Part shown: positions 11,781 to 23,801 of the stretch, piece after piece
Position numbering within the stretch: the stretch's first letter is position 1
Layout of the letters: each line of letters opens with the position of its first letter
Assembly: GCF_000276665.1 (NCBI RefSeq)
Contig: NW_004955472.1
Span: forward strand, 5,070,983-5,134,982
Length of the DNA stretch: 64,000 nucleotides
Direction: 5' to 3'
From: Chinchilla lanigera
Lineage: Eukaryota; Chordata; Mammalia; Rodentia; Chinchillidae
Made by a program: the position numbers and the translations under genes
Notes under the pieces: model-generated
Database searches by the model: none
What the model was told of the DNA's origin: nothing
What the model saw: only the letters and a program-made list of their open reading frames with translations

Positions 11781-12423
11781 ACTCCTCTCCTTAAAGAAAT
11801 CGGTAAGCGTCTCCTTTATGACCAGCAAGTAGCAAGAATGAAATCAGCTATCCAGGTTCTCCCACCGGCACTGTTTTGTCTGTTCTTAACCCACCTGATC
11901 AAATGAAATCCGCTTTCTCTCCAGGATAAGCGTGCCATTAACCACTGACTACATTTCAGGCAAATCTGTCTTCGCAGCAAATGATCATGAGCATAGAACT
12001 GGCATACTAAGCTGATGTAGAAATCTTGTTTCACTGTGTGGTTTCTATAACACTGGATGCACATCCTATCACAGTTAGCGACTCTTTACCCTAACGAGAA
12101 AGAATTTGCTGTAATTAAAGTTCTGCCTCCTATTTATAAAAACAGATATACTTTAGGGTAGCAGGTTAACTTTTATGAAATGACTAACATAAGAAAGGTT
12201 CATGGTGTCATTTCACATTTCACTTTTATTTTACACAGCAGACTGTATCTCCCTCTCTCTCTGTCCCTCCCCCATACTAGATGTAATATATGAGGACGTG
12301 AAAATATGCTTTTCATTCTGTGTGTGTATTTGTGTGTCTGGGTTTATATATATATGTATACATATATGTATGCTTCCTCATTTTAAGTGAATATAGAGTT
12401 GTGCATATACATGGTCATATGCG
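11781..12423. other. Unassigned sequence
   Basis: Nothing supported apart from short pyrimidine-rich and TATATG-type simple sequence around 12250-12370. Confidence 0.4.
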
Positions 12424-12448
12424 TGTGTGTGTGTGTGTGTGTGTGTGT
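12424..12448. repeat. (GT)n microsatellite
   Basis: Uninterrupted GT run. Confidence 0.97.
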
Positions 12449-12759
12449 ATTACAAATGCTTCACTACTGATCCATGTCAATAAAAAAATAAGCCAAGTTT
12501 GGGCTTAAATAAAATATCCATAAGACACATTCAGTTCTGAAACTATATATTTTAGTTTTGTATTTGTCTCCTAGAAAATTTCATATTTTAATAATATATA
12601 TTCTATTTACAAAGTAGGTTGCAGGCAAATTTCTGTTCATTTTTAAAAACATCCCAGGTATGAGCCTTGCTGATCATATAATTTACCATCTAACAATTTT
12701 TGAAATGCACAATTTGTCATATGATTACGAGTTTGAATTTTTTTAAATTTTAAACTGTT

Positions 12760-12838
12760 TTCAGCATTGGACACTGCATCTGAGGGCCATCTCTCTGCTA
12801 TGCAAGTCCTTGGACTCTGAGCTACAACCCAAGCCCCT
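12760..12838 (-). mobile_element. Degraded tRNA-derived SINE, minus strand
   Basis: The plus strand shows ATTGGACACTGCATCTGAGG, then CTATGCAAGTCCTTGGACTC and GAGCTACAACCCAAGCCCC. This is the reversed ID-like order (B-box region, anticodon-arm region, A-box region). Divergence is high. Confidence 0.7.
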
Positions 12839-12869
12839 CAGGAGTTATGTATTTTATCTTTAAGAATGT

Positions 12870-13520
12870 TTTAGACTGCAAAAAGATATATATCATTCAG
12901 TCATGTGTTCTTTTATTTATTCTGATAATAGAATCCACTATAACACATGATAATATCTATAATTCAGTAACTTTAAAACATATTTGCTTATTGTGTTGAA
13001 ACAATTCTTTAATATTGGTACAAAATTTTGGGGAAGTACTCTATTTTGATTTTGAATATTTTTCCCAATTCTTGATCTCATTTTTTGCTTAATCAGTTAT
13101 AATTTTTGAAGAACATATTTTTAATTTTTATACAATTCATTTATCTTTTATAGTTTTTGTGTGTGTGTCCTCCAAATCTATGCTCTCCAAAATCACAAAG
13201 ATTTTCTCCAATGTTCTCTTTTATAATTTTTATAATTATAGTTTTCAGTTAAATCTATAATCTAGCTTGAGATATTTTTGAATATAAGGTTAGATAAAAG
13301 TAATACGTTTAATTCTATTCCATGTGACTATGCAGTACTCCCAAAACAATTTGTCAGAAAAATTGTTACTTTATTATATGTGATAATATGTGCAGTAAGG
13401 TATCTAAATATCCTACATTCTCTGGTAGAATATCTTAAGTTTTGTGAACTATGTTCTTCACCCATAACTTTCTGGTTTTTGCTTATTGCATCGTTATCTT
13501 TGTAGGAAAATATGGTTCAA
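12870..13520 (-). mobile_element. Old mammalian L1 ORF2 fragment, minus strand
   Basis: Blocks such as AATCACAAAGATTTTCTCCA, then AATCTATAATCTAGCTTGAG and CATGTGACTATGCAGTACTC, CCAAAACAATTTGTCAGAAA follow the reversed order of the ORF2 C-terminal region of mammal-wide L1 families. The coding frame is destroyed. Confidence 0.7.
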
Positions 13521-14589
13521 AGTAACCATCAAGAGAAAAAATGTTTGAGAAAGATGTAATTATCAATAATTGCATCAATTTGCTTTAACCAAAAGTACAG
13601 ATAACAAGCAGCAAATTCTTCTTTGTCACTTATTATCTAAAGGCACGTCCACATCCACAACCTGCTCAAGGAACTGTCCTACAACCCACGAACTGCTCAT
13701 TATTTCCCTAATATTATCCATTAAATGAGCAACACTAGAGATTCCATCTCATTAAGTAGGCTTGATATGTCTAGACGTCCCTGAGATGCATCTTGCTTTT
13801 GTAAATGCATTTGCAACTACATATTTGATCCATTTTACTTTTTTCTGAGCTTGGTGGAGAACATTTTCAGTAGCCCTTCACTTCACTAGTAAAAGTTACT
13901 AATTTCTCAATATCACCTCTACATAGTAATTAGATCTCATGTTGGATGAATAGAACCTTATCTATTTATACAAATAAGTAACACAGTTGTTTACTTATTG
14001 TATAAAATTTCCCAATATTTGTAGTTAGTAGTCATTCAACTGGAAGCCAAAAGTGAGTTTATATCAATGTCACCCAGCTAGACTAGATGCTGAAATATAA
14101 AACTTTGCCTTTTGAACAGAAAAAATGGAAATGATGAAAGGTAACTTAAAGCAATACTAAGAGAAGCTGATTCTATGACTAAAAAGAAATCGCGCCCTTT
14201 CTTCCTGATGTATCTGTTTACTACTGACTGCTAGAATACTAAGGAACGTACTCTGCAAACATTATGACCAATAAGGTGGCAGTAAGGGATCTATCTATCC
14301 TCTACTTTAGAATCTTTTTCCATGCTATTCCCTTCAGTGTTTCATATTTGATATTCTATGAGATTGTTAGCTTCTATGTGCAAACTATTGTACAGTACTA
14401 AGGTTTCTCTTTGTGTTGGTATCATATAAATGCAGTAATCTTAAAAGTTTCCAAAATATTTTCTATTAAATATTTTATCATATACTCACATAAAAATAGC
14501 TCACTTAATTCTTATACTTACAATGCATAAATATTATTTTATAGACTTTTGTATAATTTTATTTCATATAGTTACATTTAAATAATTCC
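13521..14589. other. AT-rich unassigned sequence
   Basis: No supported feature. Confidence 0.4.
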
Positions 14590-14735
14590 TATGCATAGTA
14601 AATAAATACTCAAAAGGGAGAATATATCTTACCACTTTTCATTTTCAAGTGAAGAAACAAGTTCAGAAAACCTTGTTTGCCCAAAATACTGATATGAGGC
14701 ATAGGTTCAGTTCAGACACAGACCATATGGTGTGA
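14590..14735 (-). mobile_element. MIR-like ancient SINE, minus strand
   Basis: The blocks CATTTTCAAGTGAAGAAACA, then CAGAAAACCTTGTTTGCCCA and GGCATAGGTTCAGTTCAGAC mirror the reversed MIR core: gaggaaactgaggc, then ttgcccaaggtcac, then ggattcgaaccc-like. Confidence 0.5.
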
Positions 14736-14769
14736 GTTTCCATATGAAACATTAATCACATTTCAATGC

Positions 14770-14937
14770 TTTTTATTTTTTTTTAGAAAGGGCATCACTA
14801 CATAGTCCAGGCTGGGCTCCAACTCACTATGTAGCCCAGGCTTGCCTCAGTCTCTCAAGTGCCAGGATTTACACAGAGATCTTCCTGCCTCAGTCTCTCA
14901 AGTGCCAGGATTACAGGCATGTACCAACATGTGGCTC
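14770..14937 (-). mobile_element. B1-type SINE, minus strand, with internal duplication
   Basis: A T-rich tail at the left is followed by the reversed B1 order: CACTACATAGTCCAGGCTGG, then CTCACTATGTAGCCCAGGCT and GTGCCAGGATTACAGGCATG. A 27-bp block TGCCTCAG...AGGATT occurs twice (14843-14869 and 14886-14912; period 43 bp), making the element longer than a normal B1. Confidence 0.9.
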
Positions 14938-16599
14938 TTGTGTTGCAATCTTTAAAATAGTCTTCATCCACTCATGTTTGAAGAAATAAGGAAGGAAAGA
15001 AGTAGGAGATGGGGTAGGAAGCATGTTACATTTAAATCACCAAAGAGCAATGTGAAGGAAACAGTTTATTCTGAGAACTAAGGTATCTGCTCCCTGAACC
15101 TCAGCTGATTCGGGCCCTCAAGCAAACTGTCCTGAGAAGCCACAGAGAAGACAGGGCCAGACAAGAATGTCACCTCTGCAAGCAGAGGTTAAGCTCCCCC
15201 TACAGAAGCAGGCAAGACTCTGCATAGTACAGTCCTCCAAGTCAAGATCAGTGAAAGATTTAAATGTGATAATCTCAGGAGCGAAAACTGTTGGGGAAAG
15301 CCTTAAGGGATCCATATGAAAAAATCTCTCTTGGTTGAAATCCGAAGTAAGGAAAAGCAGCACCATTTTACACTTTGCTCAAGGGAGTTGGCCATCAAAG
15401 ACAATCCATTCTGACTTGACTTAATTTTTTTTTAATAAAAATGAATCTATAATAAAGTTCATTTAATATTGCTGTTAATATTCATTATATTTTCTTAATT
15501 CACCACATCTGGTTTTATGACATTCTAAAGACAATACAGGAAGTCACTGAAGCAGAACATGGTAGAGGTGTGCATGGTTAGGTTCCCACTCTTGCCTGCA
15601 AATTCCTACTGTTAGACTTTCCTCACCAAGGATGAATCCCTTAAAAAGTGCAGTTTCTTTTAGCTGTTATTCCAGATAGTCTATCTTTATCGTCGTAACT
15701 ATTCAGTAGATTTGGATTGCAACTTTTTTGCATTAGAAGATAATTCAGCTTTGCTCAAGGTCTATCTCAGTTAGCAGGGTTCTTTCCGGAGAGGCCATGA
15801 GATGTCTTTGAGAATGAAAGCGATGTAATTTGAGCCATTAATCCACAATCACTTTATCGTGACTAATTCTGATGAACATAAATAGATTGTTTAGCAAGTA
15901 GTGTATACTCTATCTCAATATAAGCAAAATCTTTATTTGTCTATAGATAATATTGTGTTAAATATCAATTTTACCCTACTTCTGCATATTTATTGTCAAT
16001 GGTAAAATTCAACACAGACCTAGAAAGATATGGAATAAAACAAGACAATAAGGATATGATTTCTGACAAATCCATTATTCAGTAAGTAAACAATCACACA
16101 GACTAGACTTCTCTCTCAATCTACTGGCCAAGCACGTGTGTAGAGGAAACCTGAATAACAGGCAAAACACAGGTAACGAAGAGGAGAAATGCGCTCATAT
16201 ACAGTGCTATGAAAAGTCTTCACATTAAGCCATGAATTTTGACCCTTTATTTAAAGAAGGGGAAAGGAAGAGTACAAACCCCCTGTTTGGTCTTCTCCTT
16301 TCGCTCCTTTATTTTCCCTTATTACCTTCAATATTGCATATTTGTCATATATCCCCAAATACGAAATCAAGTCTTTTTCTGGTGTTCATATTTTATGTAA
16401 ATTACATAAACAAAAATTGATTTTATTATGCTCATAATACTTTTAGCTTTATTTGTGTTGGTAGATGGTTGCTATAATTCATTAACTTAAAATGTCTTAA
16501 TTTTACCCATGAGTGTAGCATTTTTATATTTCTAGACACTTCTTAATAAATATTGAAATTATTCCTACAGTTTACTCTTAAAATAAATACTTGAATAAG
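14938..16599. other. Unassigned sequence
   Basis: Around 15060-15370 the sequence is less AT-rich, and an 82-codon minus-strand frame (15118-15366) is open but unrecognised. Nothing else is supported. Confidence 0.35.
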
Positions 16600-16754
16600 T
16601 ATTTTGTAAATTTACTAGTCAAGCTCGCATTTTTGGAGTAAATTAAACTTGGCCAAAATGTCTTTTAGATTTTATACATTTCTGATTGATTTTTTATCTG
16701 TATTCATAAGTAATATTTTACATATTTTAATTTTGCCATTAAGATTATGTTGTT

Positions 16755-16845
16755 CTTAAAAATGTTGTTAAAAATAATTCTTAATATTCTTAATAATTCT
16801 TAAAATTCTTATTATTTCTTATAATTCTTAATAATAATTCTTGAA
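16755..16845. repeat. (AATTCTT)n-like degenerate tandem repeat
   Basis: Multiple copies of TTCTTAATAATTCTTA-type units occur in a row inside the older L1-like sequence. Confidence 0.85.
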
Positions 16846-17436
16846 AATAAGTTGTTCTGAAAATAATTATTTGGGGCTTACTCCTCAGAGGACTTGTCCA
16901 AGATTGCTACTGTTTTCTGTTGATGAGGAAAACAGATTCAATGCTGAATCTAAACATAATATTTTCTTTATCACAATATTTAATTACAGATTAAAATATT
17001 TCAGGTTCTTCTTATGCCTACTTAGTCATTTATATTTCTTACAAACTTAGATATTTTATTTAAATTTTCCAAATTGTAGAAAAAAATTTGCTAGATATAC
17101 TATATATACTTTCGAATCATTCCAGAATCTGTAGTGCTATTCTCTTTTGTATCATGAAAATGCTTATTCCTATTTTCAAGTCTCCACAAAGACTTCTATA
17201 ATACTTAAAGAACAGCTTTCAGTATGTGACTTAATTTATTATAAATGTAGTCTTCTATTTCACTGTTTCAACTCTCTATTGTTTTTCCTTGATTTTCTTT
17301 CAGTTAATATGCATTCCTTTGGAAATTAGTTTTAACGAATCTTTGGCTATTTTTAGATTTTTTTAATTGAAATTTACATTTAAGGTTGAAAGTTTCCCTA
17401 CAAGCAAAATTTAGCTGCAATGTATTTATGTTAGAA

Positions 17437-17832
17437 TGTGTATTGGAAACTTTCTCATTTCTGGGACAAAATATTCAAAATTGCCCACACCCACAACCTA
17501 AAGCGGATGTGTTTATTCAGCTCGCAGTTTCTCCAGGGTTCAGTCCATCGTCAGCTGTTTCCATGGCAGAAATGACATGGTGGAAGGGCCTGGCTCCCCA
17601 CATGACAGCCCAGAAGCAGAGAGAGAAGGGAGGAGCAGAGATAAGAATGCCCCGCTTCAGCTTTAGTTTGACCCCCAGGCACCCACCTCTAAGCCAGTTC
17701 CACCTCCTAACCACACATTTAGCTTCTTAATGCATCCAAAATATATCCTCTGATCAAGAGACTGCCCCTTCATCCAATCATCTTCTGAACATGTGGGACC
17801 TTCGGAGAACATATTAGGCCTAAACCATAACA
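17437..17832 (-). mobile_element. Solo MaLR-type LTR, minus strand
   Basis: Read on the minus strand it starts TGTTATGGTTTAGG and has a GATGATTGGATGAAGG block. It then has GGAGGTGGAACTGG, a CTCTGCTTCTGGGCTGTCAT block, GCTGAATAAACAC (polyadenylation signal) and the TTTTGTCCCAGAAATGAGAA block, ending CCAATACACA. This is the MaLR LTR plan. The open frames at 17386-17730 are incidental to it. Confidence 0.85.
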
Positions 17833-18300
17833 CTACATTGTAGTTTCATTGTGTTATAGTTCTATTTAACATAGTTTCTAATTCCTGTTGTCAATTTGCC
17901 TTAGAGATGCGTATTTCTTAGAAATGTATAAACTTCAATAATAGGATTTTTCTAATCATTGTGTTATTAGTTGCTATATTAAATCCATCTAGCTTTGCAG
18001 TGTTCTCATGCATATCCTCCATGATTTAATGTCTTTTATATTTATTTATATTTCCTATGGGCAGAGCTTAGAATAGATTTTCAAAGAAGGTGTTCCAAAT
18101 GCATGTTCTCTAATTTGGGCATGCAGTATTCCTTATATATCCTCTGCAACAAACTTGTTCTGCCTCTTCTCTCTGTTCCTTGTAAAGATGAGTTACAGTC
18201 TCTAAGAGTTTTTAATTTCTCTCCTTTTTTGACTCCTCTCAATTATTTCTCTGTGTTTTTACATGATATATGACTGTTTTATTCACTACAATAGGACCTA

Positions 18301-20649
18301 GCCACATGAATCTACTTATGTTCAAAGTAAGATTTAGTGTTCAGTCCCTTTAGCCACATTTCACGCGCCCCATAACTGCTTATAGGACAATAGCTCCTGT
18401 ATAGCACAATACGAAAACACACAGATGTTGAAAGAGAAGCTACAATGTGAAGGAATTTGTATTTTGGTAAATAGTCACTTAGCACTCTCAGGGCTTCATG
18501 ACTTTCTGTCTTTCTCTTACGCTGCTAAATATTGCTACTAGCAATGTGGAAGTTATTCATCAGTTAATAACTTGTCTCATGATCAAAGCAAAGATGGCTG
18601 GTGTGGAATAGTATCCCTGATTATTTGGATCTGCTGTAGATAAGTGCCTAAGAGTACTTTGATTTAACGTTGCAACAAGCTTTAAAATTTTCAAACTTTT
18701 CACGCAAATTGTAGTCTTTATGAGAGCCTCATAAAATTCATTTCAAATAGAAGGTTTTTTTCTAATATGTGATTTCTTTGGCTATCTTTACATGAAACTA
18801 CCTTCGGATTTTTTGGGGATCTGGACAGAAGATTGGAACTTGGTGAGAAACACTATGCTTAGATCATTTCTTGCTTTGTAGCAATATTTTAGTTGCCTCC
18901 ACTCAATAACATAGGCTTACAGTAAAGAACTAAGTCTTTATTGAAGCTTATATTTTCTGTCCTACAGTTATATTAGGAACATGACAAATCCAGTCATGAT
19001 TTTTATCACTTTATTTTTGTCTCCATTAAAAGTTTGTGGAGTAAGGGTCCAGATCACATTTGCTAGATTCCTGTGGTTGATACGGTTCAGGGTCATGACT
19101 TTACATGAATCAGTGTTAGGGCCAATTACCCTGCAGGAACTAACTCCTGGCCAGGAGTGCCTTCCTCTAGAGCTTGAGCTCTGTAAGCCGTGGCTTCAGA
19201 CCAGTTCATTCTTGTTTTCATTCTATTTCTGGTGCACAGAAATTTTTGCCTCATACGTGAGCCCAGCAGTACCTTTTAGGGTTTCCTCTTTAATGTTTTA
19301 TCAATTGTTATTATGTGTTTAGAACAGAAAGTGTGATCAAAGCATGAACTCTCTGCTCCAACTTGACCTGAATGCCAATGGCATTGATTTTTCACAAAAC
19401 TCTTCAGCCATTCTATAGAATATTACACCAACCAATGCTTCAAGCAGATCATATTGACCACAAACACAAAGGCACAATTATAAATTATGCAGCATACAGG
19501 AATAGTAACAGAAACATAATGTCTTTACCAAGGAAAATATTTTTATGTTTTACTGAATTTGATTTTACAAAGACATTCCATTTAATGGACAAATTCAACT
19601 TAGCTGTACTATTTTACATATAAAGCTAGAAATGTACTGCTGTTATTTTTCATAAATGCATATACATGCCAGTGTTTCATAGCATAACTGATTTCTGACA
19701 CTACTAAAATATATTTTGTCACTTCTATTTTTTAAAGAAAAGGTGTTTCGTTTTTGTTCCTACACAGGACACATCTGTTTAATAATTAAAAAGAAAGGCT
19801 CAAGGCAGAAAACCTGAGGTCTATAAAAAAGTTTAGGAGACTTTTTTTCCTTTTTCCTTGGTCTTTGAAGTTTTTCTTTCATTTTTTTTTTGGCTTGAGA
19901 TATTATTCAGATTCATGTTGATGAACATAAAGCAGAACTATTTACATTAAACAAATTAACAGAGCTGTAATATTAGTTTTTCCTTTTATTAGAAAACATT
20001 CATTAACTTTAAATTTAGGGTTAAGTGAAAATTTTAATTCCATAAAATTTATATTTAGTTATGATTGGATGAACTTCCTTACATCTATAGCCACTTCCAA
20101 TGGTATCTGTATAAAGATATAAATATATGCCATGAAGTTATATCTTAATGATATCATAATACTTAGTACTGTTACAATAGATACCCAAAAGAATGATTTT
20201 ACCATATATCTGGGCTGACTTTTAAAGCTATAGCTAAATAGTAAGATAATTGAAAATAGAGTATGAAACCCTAAGAGAAATTTTAACCTCAAGGGATTTC
20301 AGAATAAACTGATTAGGCAGAAGGCTTTCTTCAATGTTCATCCTGCTTTAGCAAAAGATCACTGAAATCACATAGATTCTAACATAAAACATATTTGGCC
20401 AAGCCTTATATAAGGTAATTACAAAAAATAATACACAATATATGAATGCTACGGTACTCAAAGATAAACCTGGAAATTTGGATTAGTTTACTTGAGGTAA
20501 TTTTCCCAGGTATAAATAAAAATAAAATGATGCTTAATAAAATCAGATTGAAGAAACTAAAAGGCTCATAAAAAATCAACTCAATTCAGGGCAATACTTT
20601 CCTAAATATTGTTCGAAGACTGAGGTCCCCATTCATTGATGTCAAGCAG
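18301..20649. other. AT-rich unassigned sequence
   Basis: A 113-codon plus-strand frame (18981-19322) is open but shows no domain, signal peptide logic or splice context that I can support. No named repeats recognised. Confidence 0.35.
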
Positions 20650-20790
20650 AGGTGTTTTTTTTTTTTTTCTTTTATTGTAATAAAAGCACGTAACATGTGA
20701 TAAGCCCTCTAGAAATTCTACGTGAACACTACATTCTTGCTAAACATGGGAACATTATTGTACAACAGATCTCTGGCCCTTGTTTGTTTC
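20650..20790 (-). mobile_element. 3' end of an old L1, minus strand
   Basis: A T-run (reversed poly-A) is followed by TTTTATTGTAATAAAAGCAC and, further on, ACATTATTGTACAACAGATC. Both recall the reversed 3' terminal region of older L1 families. Confidence 0.4.
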
Positions 20791-21699
20791 CATGCCTTAA
20801 ATTTTACATCCGTTACATCTTACATCTGAAATGACTGCAGGCACTGTGGCAGACTCTGTCAGACTAGATACTATCAAATATGATTCTAGCTGCGTTTCAT
20901 AGTCCGGTGGAAAGGCTGGGTGAGAAGAAATCTATATCTCATAGACGGTAAGCAGTGAGCTCTTCCTGGGCCTTGGGACTTTTATAGCAATTCTGAAGAG
21001 GAACAATACAAAGCTTGCTTAATTCAGTTTCTTTCCTGGATTGAAACTGATACAAAACAAGATATGAGGATTGCAGCATTAAAGAAAACTCTTTGATAGA
21101 CATACAGAGGAGAAAAAAGCAATGAAGAGCTTCACGAGGGGAGGGTAACTGATCACACTGTTCTCTTCTTGTACCTCTCAAAGGCAGTTTACTCAAATAA
21201 ACAACATAGTGTAGAAATGGAAAACTTGAAAACTGTTTGCTACATTTTCCTAACAGTTTTGGGAACCAGCGATGCATGGGCTCGGTCTAGTTTACAAGAA
21301 ATGAGTGGGGAAAGAGTAAAATTTTTGTCATTTTTGTCTACACCATCTTCAGCCGATAAAATTTAGTGACTACTGTTCACATGCATGTTGCAATAAAAAA
21401 AAACTTCAGCACAGGTTCCTTTAGTCTGAAGTAAAGACAAAATTTAAACAATGATTCCTCTCTTAAACATTGCACTGAATATTTATTTGCAGTATTTCCC
21501 TTAAAATTCTTCAGCTTATGCTTGGCTCTTAACATGAAATTTCTGTTTAATATACATTATACTGTCAGGTCACTATTTCTCACGACTAGATCTGGAAAAC
21601 AATCATAGTTTTGAAAAGCTGAATTGTGAATTTAAAAGGTTAAAGAGTGTATAAGAGCAAAATAAATGACAGATAATAGAAAGCAGGGAGACAGGTCTT
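20791..21699. other. Unassigned sequence
   Basis: A 112-codon minus-strand frame (20939-21277) is open but not recognised. Nothing else supported. Confidence 0.35.
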
Positions 21700-21830
21700 C
21701 CTCAAAGGGGCGGGGGTCACGAGATGGGGGCGGAGCGTGAGGGGTGCGTGGGGGAGGGAAGAGGCGCTGCGGGGTGCCGTTCACCCGCCCCATCTCCGCA
21801 CGAGAAGCGCAGGCAAACATGGTCTAATAA
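21700..21830. promoter_or_regulatory. Isolated GC-box/CpG block (candidate promoter remnant)
   Basis: About 120 bp of strikingly GC-rich sequence sits in AT-rich surroundings. It has GGGGCGGGGG (21708-21717), GGGGGCGGAG (21727-21736) and the reverse form CCCGCCCCA (about 21785-21793), plus many CpGs. Three Sp1/KLF-type GC boxes are promoter-like. No exon or transcript signal is visible beside it, so function is unproven. Confidence 0.3.
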
Positions 21831-23620
21831 CGGATAAGTTCAAAGCCTAACGTTTAGAATCATTTTAAACTATTAAATTTAGAACTTAATTATCAGTTGA
21901 ATTTATGATTAAAATGGTAGAGTATAAGGAATTTGAAACAGCATTTTAAAATTGCAAGCGAAGCATATTTTTGTTTTTGAGTCATCTGTAATTTCCATCC
22001 ACTACATGGGTCAGCGCGGAGACAGGCTCCATTGGACTGTTCACCCACATCTCGACTTTCAGTTCTTTGTTTTTCTCCTCGTATTACCTGTCCTTCTCTC
22101 TGAGTTTCCATTGTAATATTGTTGCAAAACTAAGTCATGTAATGTCATTTATCTCTTTCCTAAGATAATCTGACTTTTTAAAATATAACAATACATTATT
22201 AGATATATGCAAATATTTTCCCCAGTCTCTAAAACAAAACAGTGTTTTATCATGGTTATGTTCAGTCTAATCCAACTGAATAATTGTACAGTGTTAATAA
22301 AAGGTTATATCAAATTAAGGACACTCATTAAATTATTTGAAACAAAGGGAGAGGCTGTCAAGAATTAGACAAAAGAATAAGAATGAACATTTATATTTCA
22401 TAGTGGCGTGTCTAAAACTGAGGCGTTTCTTAAACACACTTCTTTAAAAACTGTAATCTCATACTTGGTCCTCTTTGCTGTAATCCCAGGTTCTGCAAAG
22501 CAACCACTGCTACTCTTCCTGGTACACCGCGCTGCCAGGAGCTGCCCGAAGTCAGAGGTCATGTCTTGTTCGCTTTCTTTTCTGAGGACTCTAACGTAGG
22601 ATGTCCTTGAATTACCAAATATGAGTTTCATGTGAACAAAACCAAATTAATCGCTGTTGGTAATTAATCAACATTTCAGTATTGGGGGAAAGAGTGAGTT
22701 TGAGAATACTGAATCTCAGTTTCTCTTCACCCAGATTGTTATGGCATTTTTCTGTCTGCTCTTCCTCTCTATTTCCCTAAATGTTTTTCTTCTTTATCCG
22801 CAAATCAGTTTCCTAAATTTCTGCTATGATTAGCTTTATTAAGAAAACTTTCATTGTCAATCCCTTGAAGCCATTTGCTATAGTTCTCTTGATATTTTTT
22901 CTACGTCTTCTCTTCTTTACCACCTAAATTCTCACAAACAAACAGCACTCAACAACACCAAACTGCTTGCTTCTTGCAGTGACTTCCTGTGCCCTTTGCC
23001 TTTTTATTTGCTCCTCAGTGGGAGAATATCACCTGTTTTTTTTTTTTTTGTCCCCGCTTTTCTCAAATTATATTGCCTTAGTAACTTATAACATAGTTGA
23101 ATGGCTCCAGTACCTCACTCTACCTTTTATTCTTCCATTTACACCTTGCACAAGCCTCTATCATAGCAGGTATCTCCACTTACAACAGCAAGTACTTTTG
23201 AATAAGACTGTACATTTTATAAAGTTCCACTTGGAACAGTGCTTAGGTAGACGTATAAAGACAAATTCAAATTGAAGCAGAATGCCAAAAAGAAATAATG
23301 AATTTTAAATGAATACAGAATAAAAGGAAATACAGCCTCATCTGAATATAATGTTATGAAAACCATAAAAAAATCCACTTGGTCTTTCATTTCTAGTACT
23401 AAACCTTCATTGCCATTTTGACTTTATCTTGCAGCTATGGATAGGGCTTGAATTTTTCAGAATAATCTTAGGAAATTCAATCAGTGAAGCAATAATACTT
23501 CAATATTTATATGTCAATACTTTGAAACCTTAAAATGAAATATCTTATACAAATTGTATTTGTGATTATTCAGATACAGGAGATTGCTGTGGTGTCAATA
23601 ACTGCCTTATCATTTTTGTT
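21831..23620. other. Unassigned sequence
   Basis: Several open frames of 60-100 codons (22398-22631 minus, 22967-23275 plus) lack recognisable features. No repeat family supported. Confidence 0.35.
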
Positions 23621-23801
23621 AGGTGTGCTTTTATAGAGTTTTTTTGGAGACAAGTCTCTCCCTATTATAGTAATTCAGGCTGACTTTCACTTCACTATAT
23701 AACCCAGGCTGTCCTGGAACTCACAGCCACCCTCCTGTTAGGCCCTGTGAGTACTGGAATTACAGACATGGGCCAACCATGCCCAGCAGGAGTGCTTTTA
23801 T
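23621..23801 (-). mobile_element. B1-type SINE, minus strand, with target duplication
   Basis: The element at about 23635-23787 runs from a T-rich tail through CAGGCTGTCCTGGAACTCAC and TACTGGAATTACAGACATGG to ACCATGCCCAGC, the reversed B1. Flanking direct repeats AGGTGTGCTTTTAT (23621-23634) and AGGAGTGCTTTTAT (23788-23801) match at 13 of 14 positions. Confidence 0.93.

Larger units (their letters stand above)
16600..18300 (-). mobile_element. Old L1 ORF2 region, minus strand, split by a MaLR LTR
   Basis: The left part (for example GACAGTAT-free, T-rich blocks near 16640-16740 and CAGAATCTGTAGTGCTATTC at 17124) and the segment 17380-17436 resemble the reversed ORF2 middle of mammal-wide L1. 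Similar diverged sequence resumes after 17833. The MaLR LTR at 17437-17832 lies in between. All reading frames are broken. Confidence 0.55.

Noticed and set aside
17386..17730. 114-codon plus-strand frame
   Set aside because: It is the antisense reading of a MaLR LTR.
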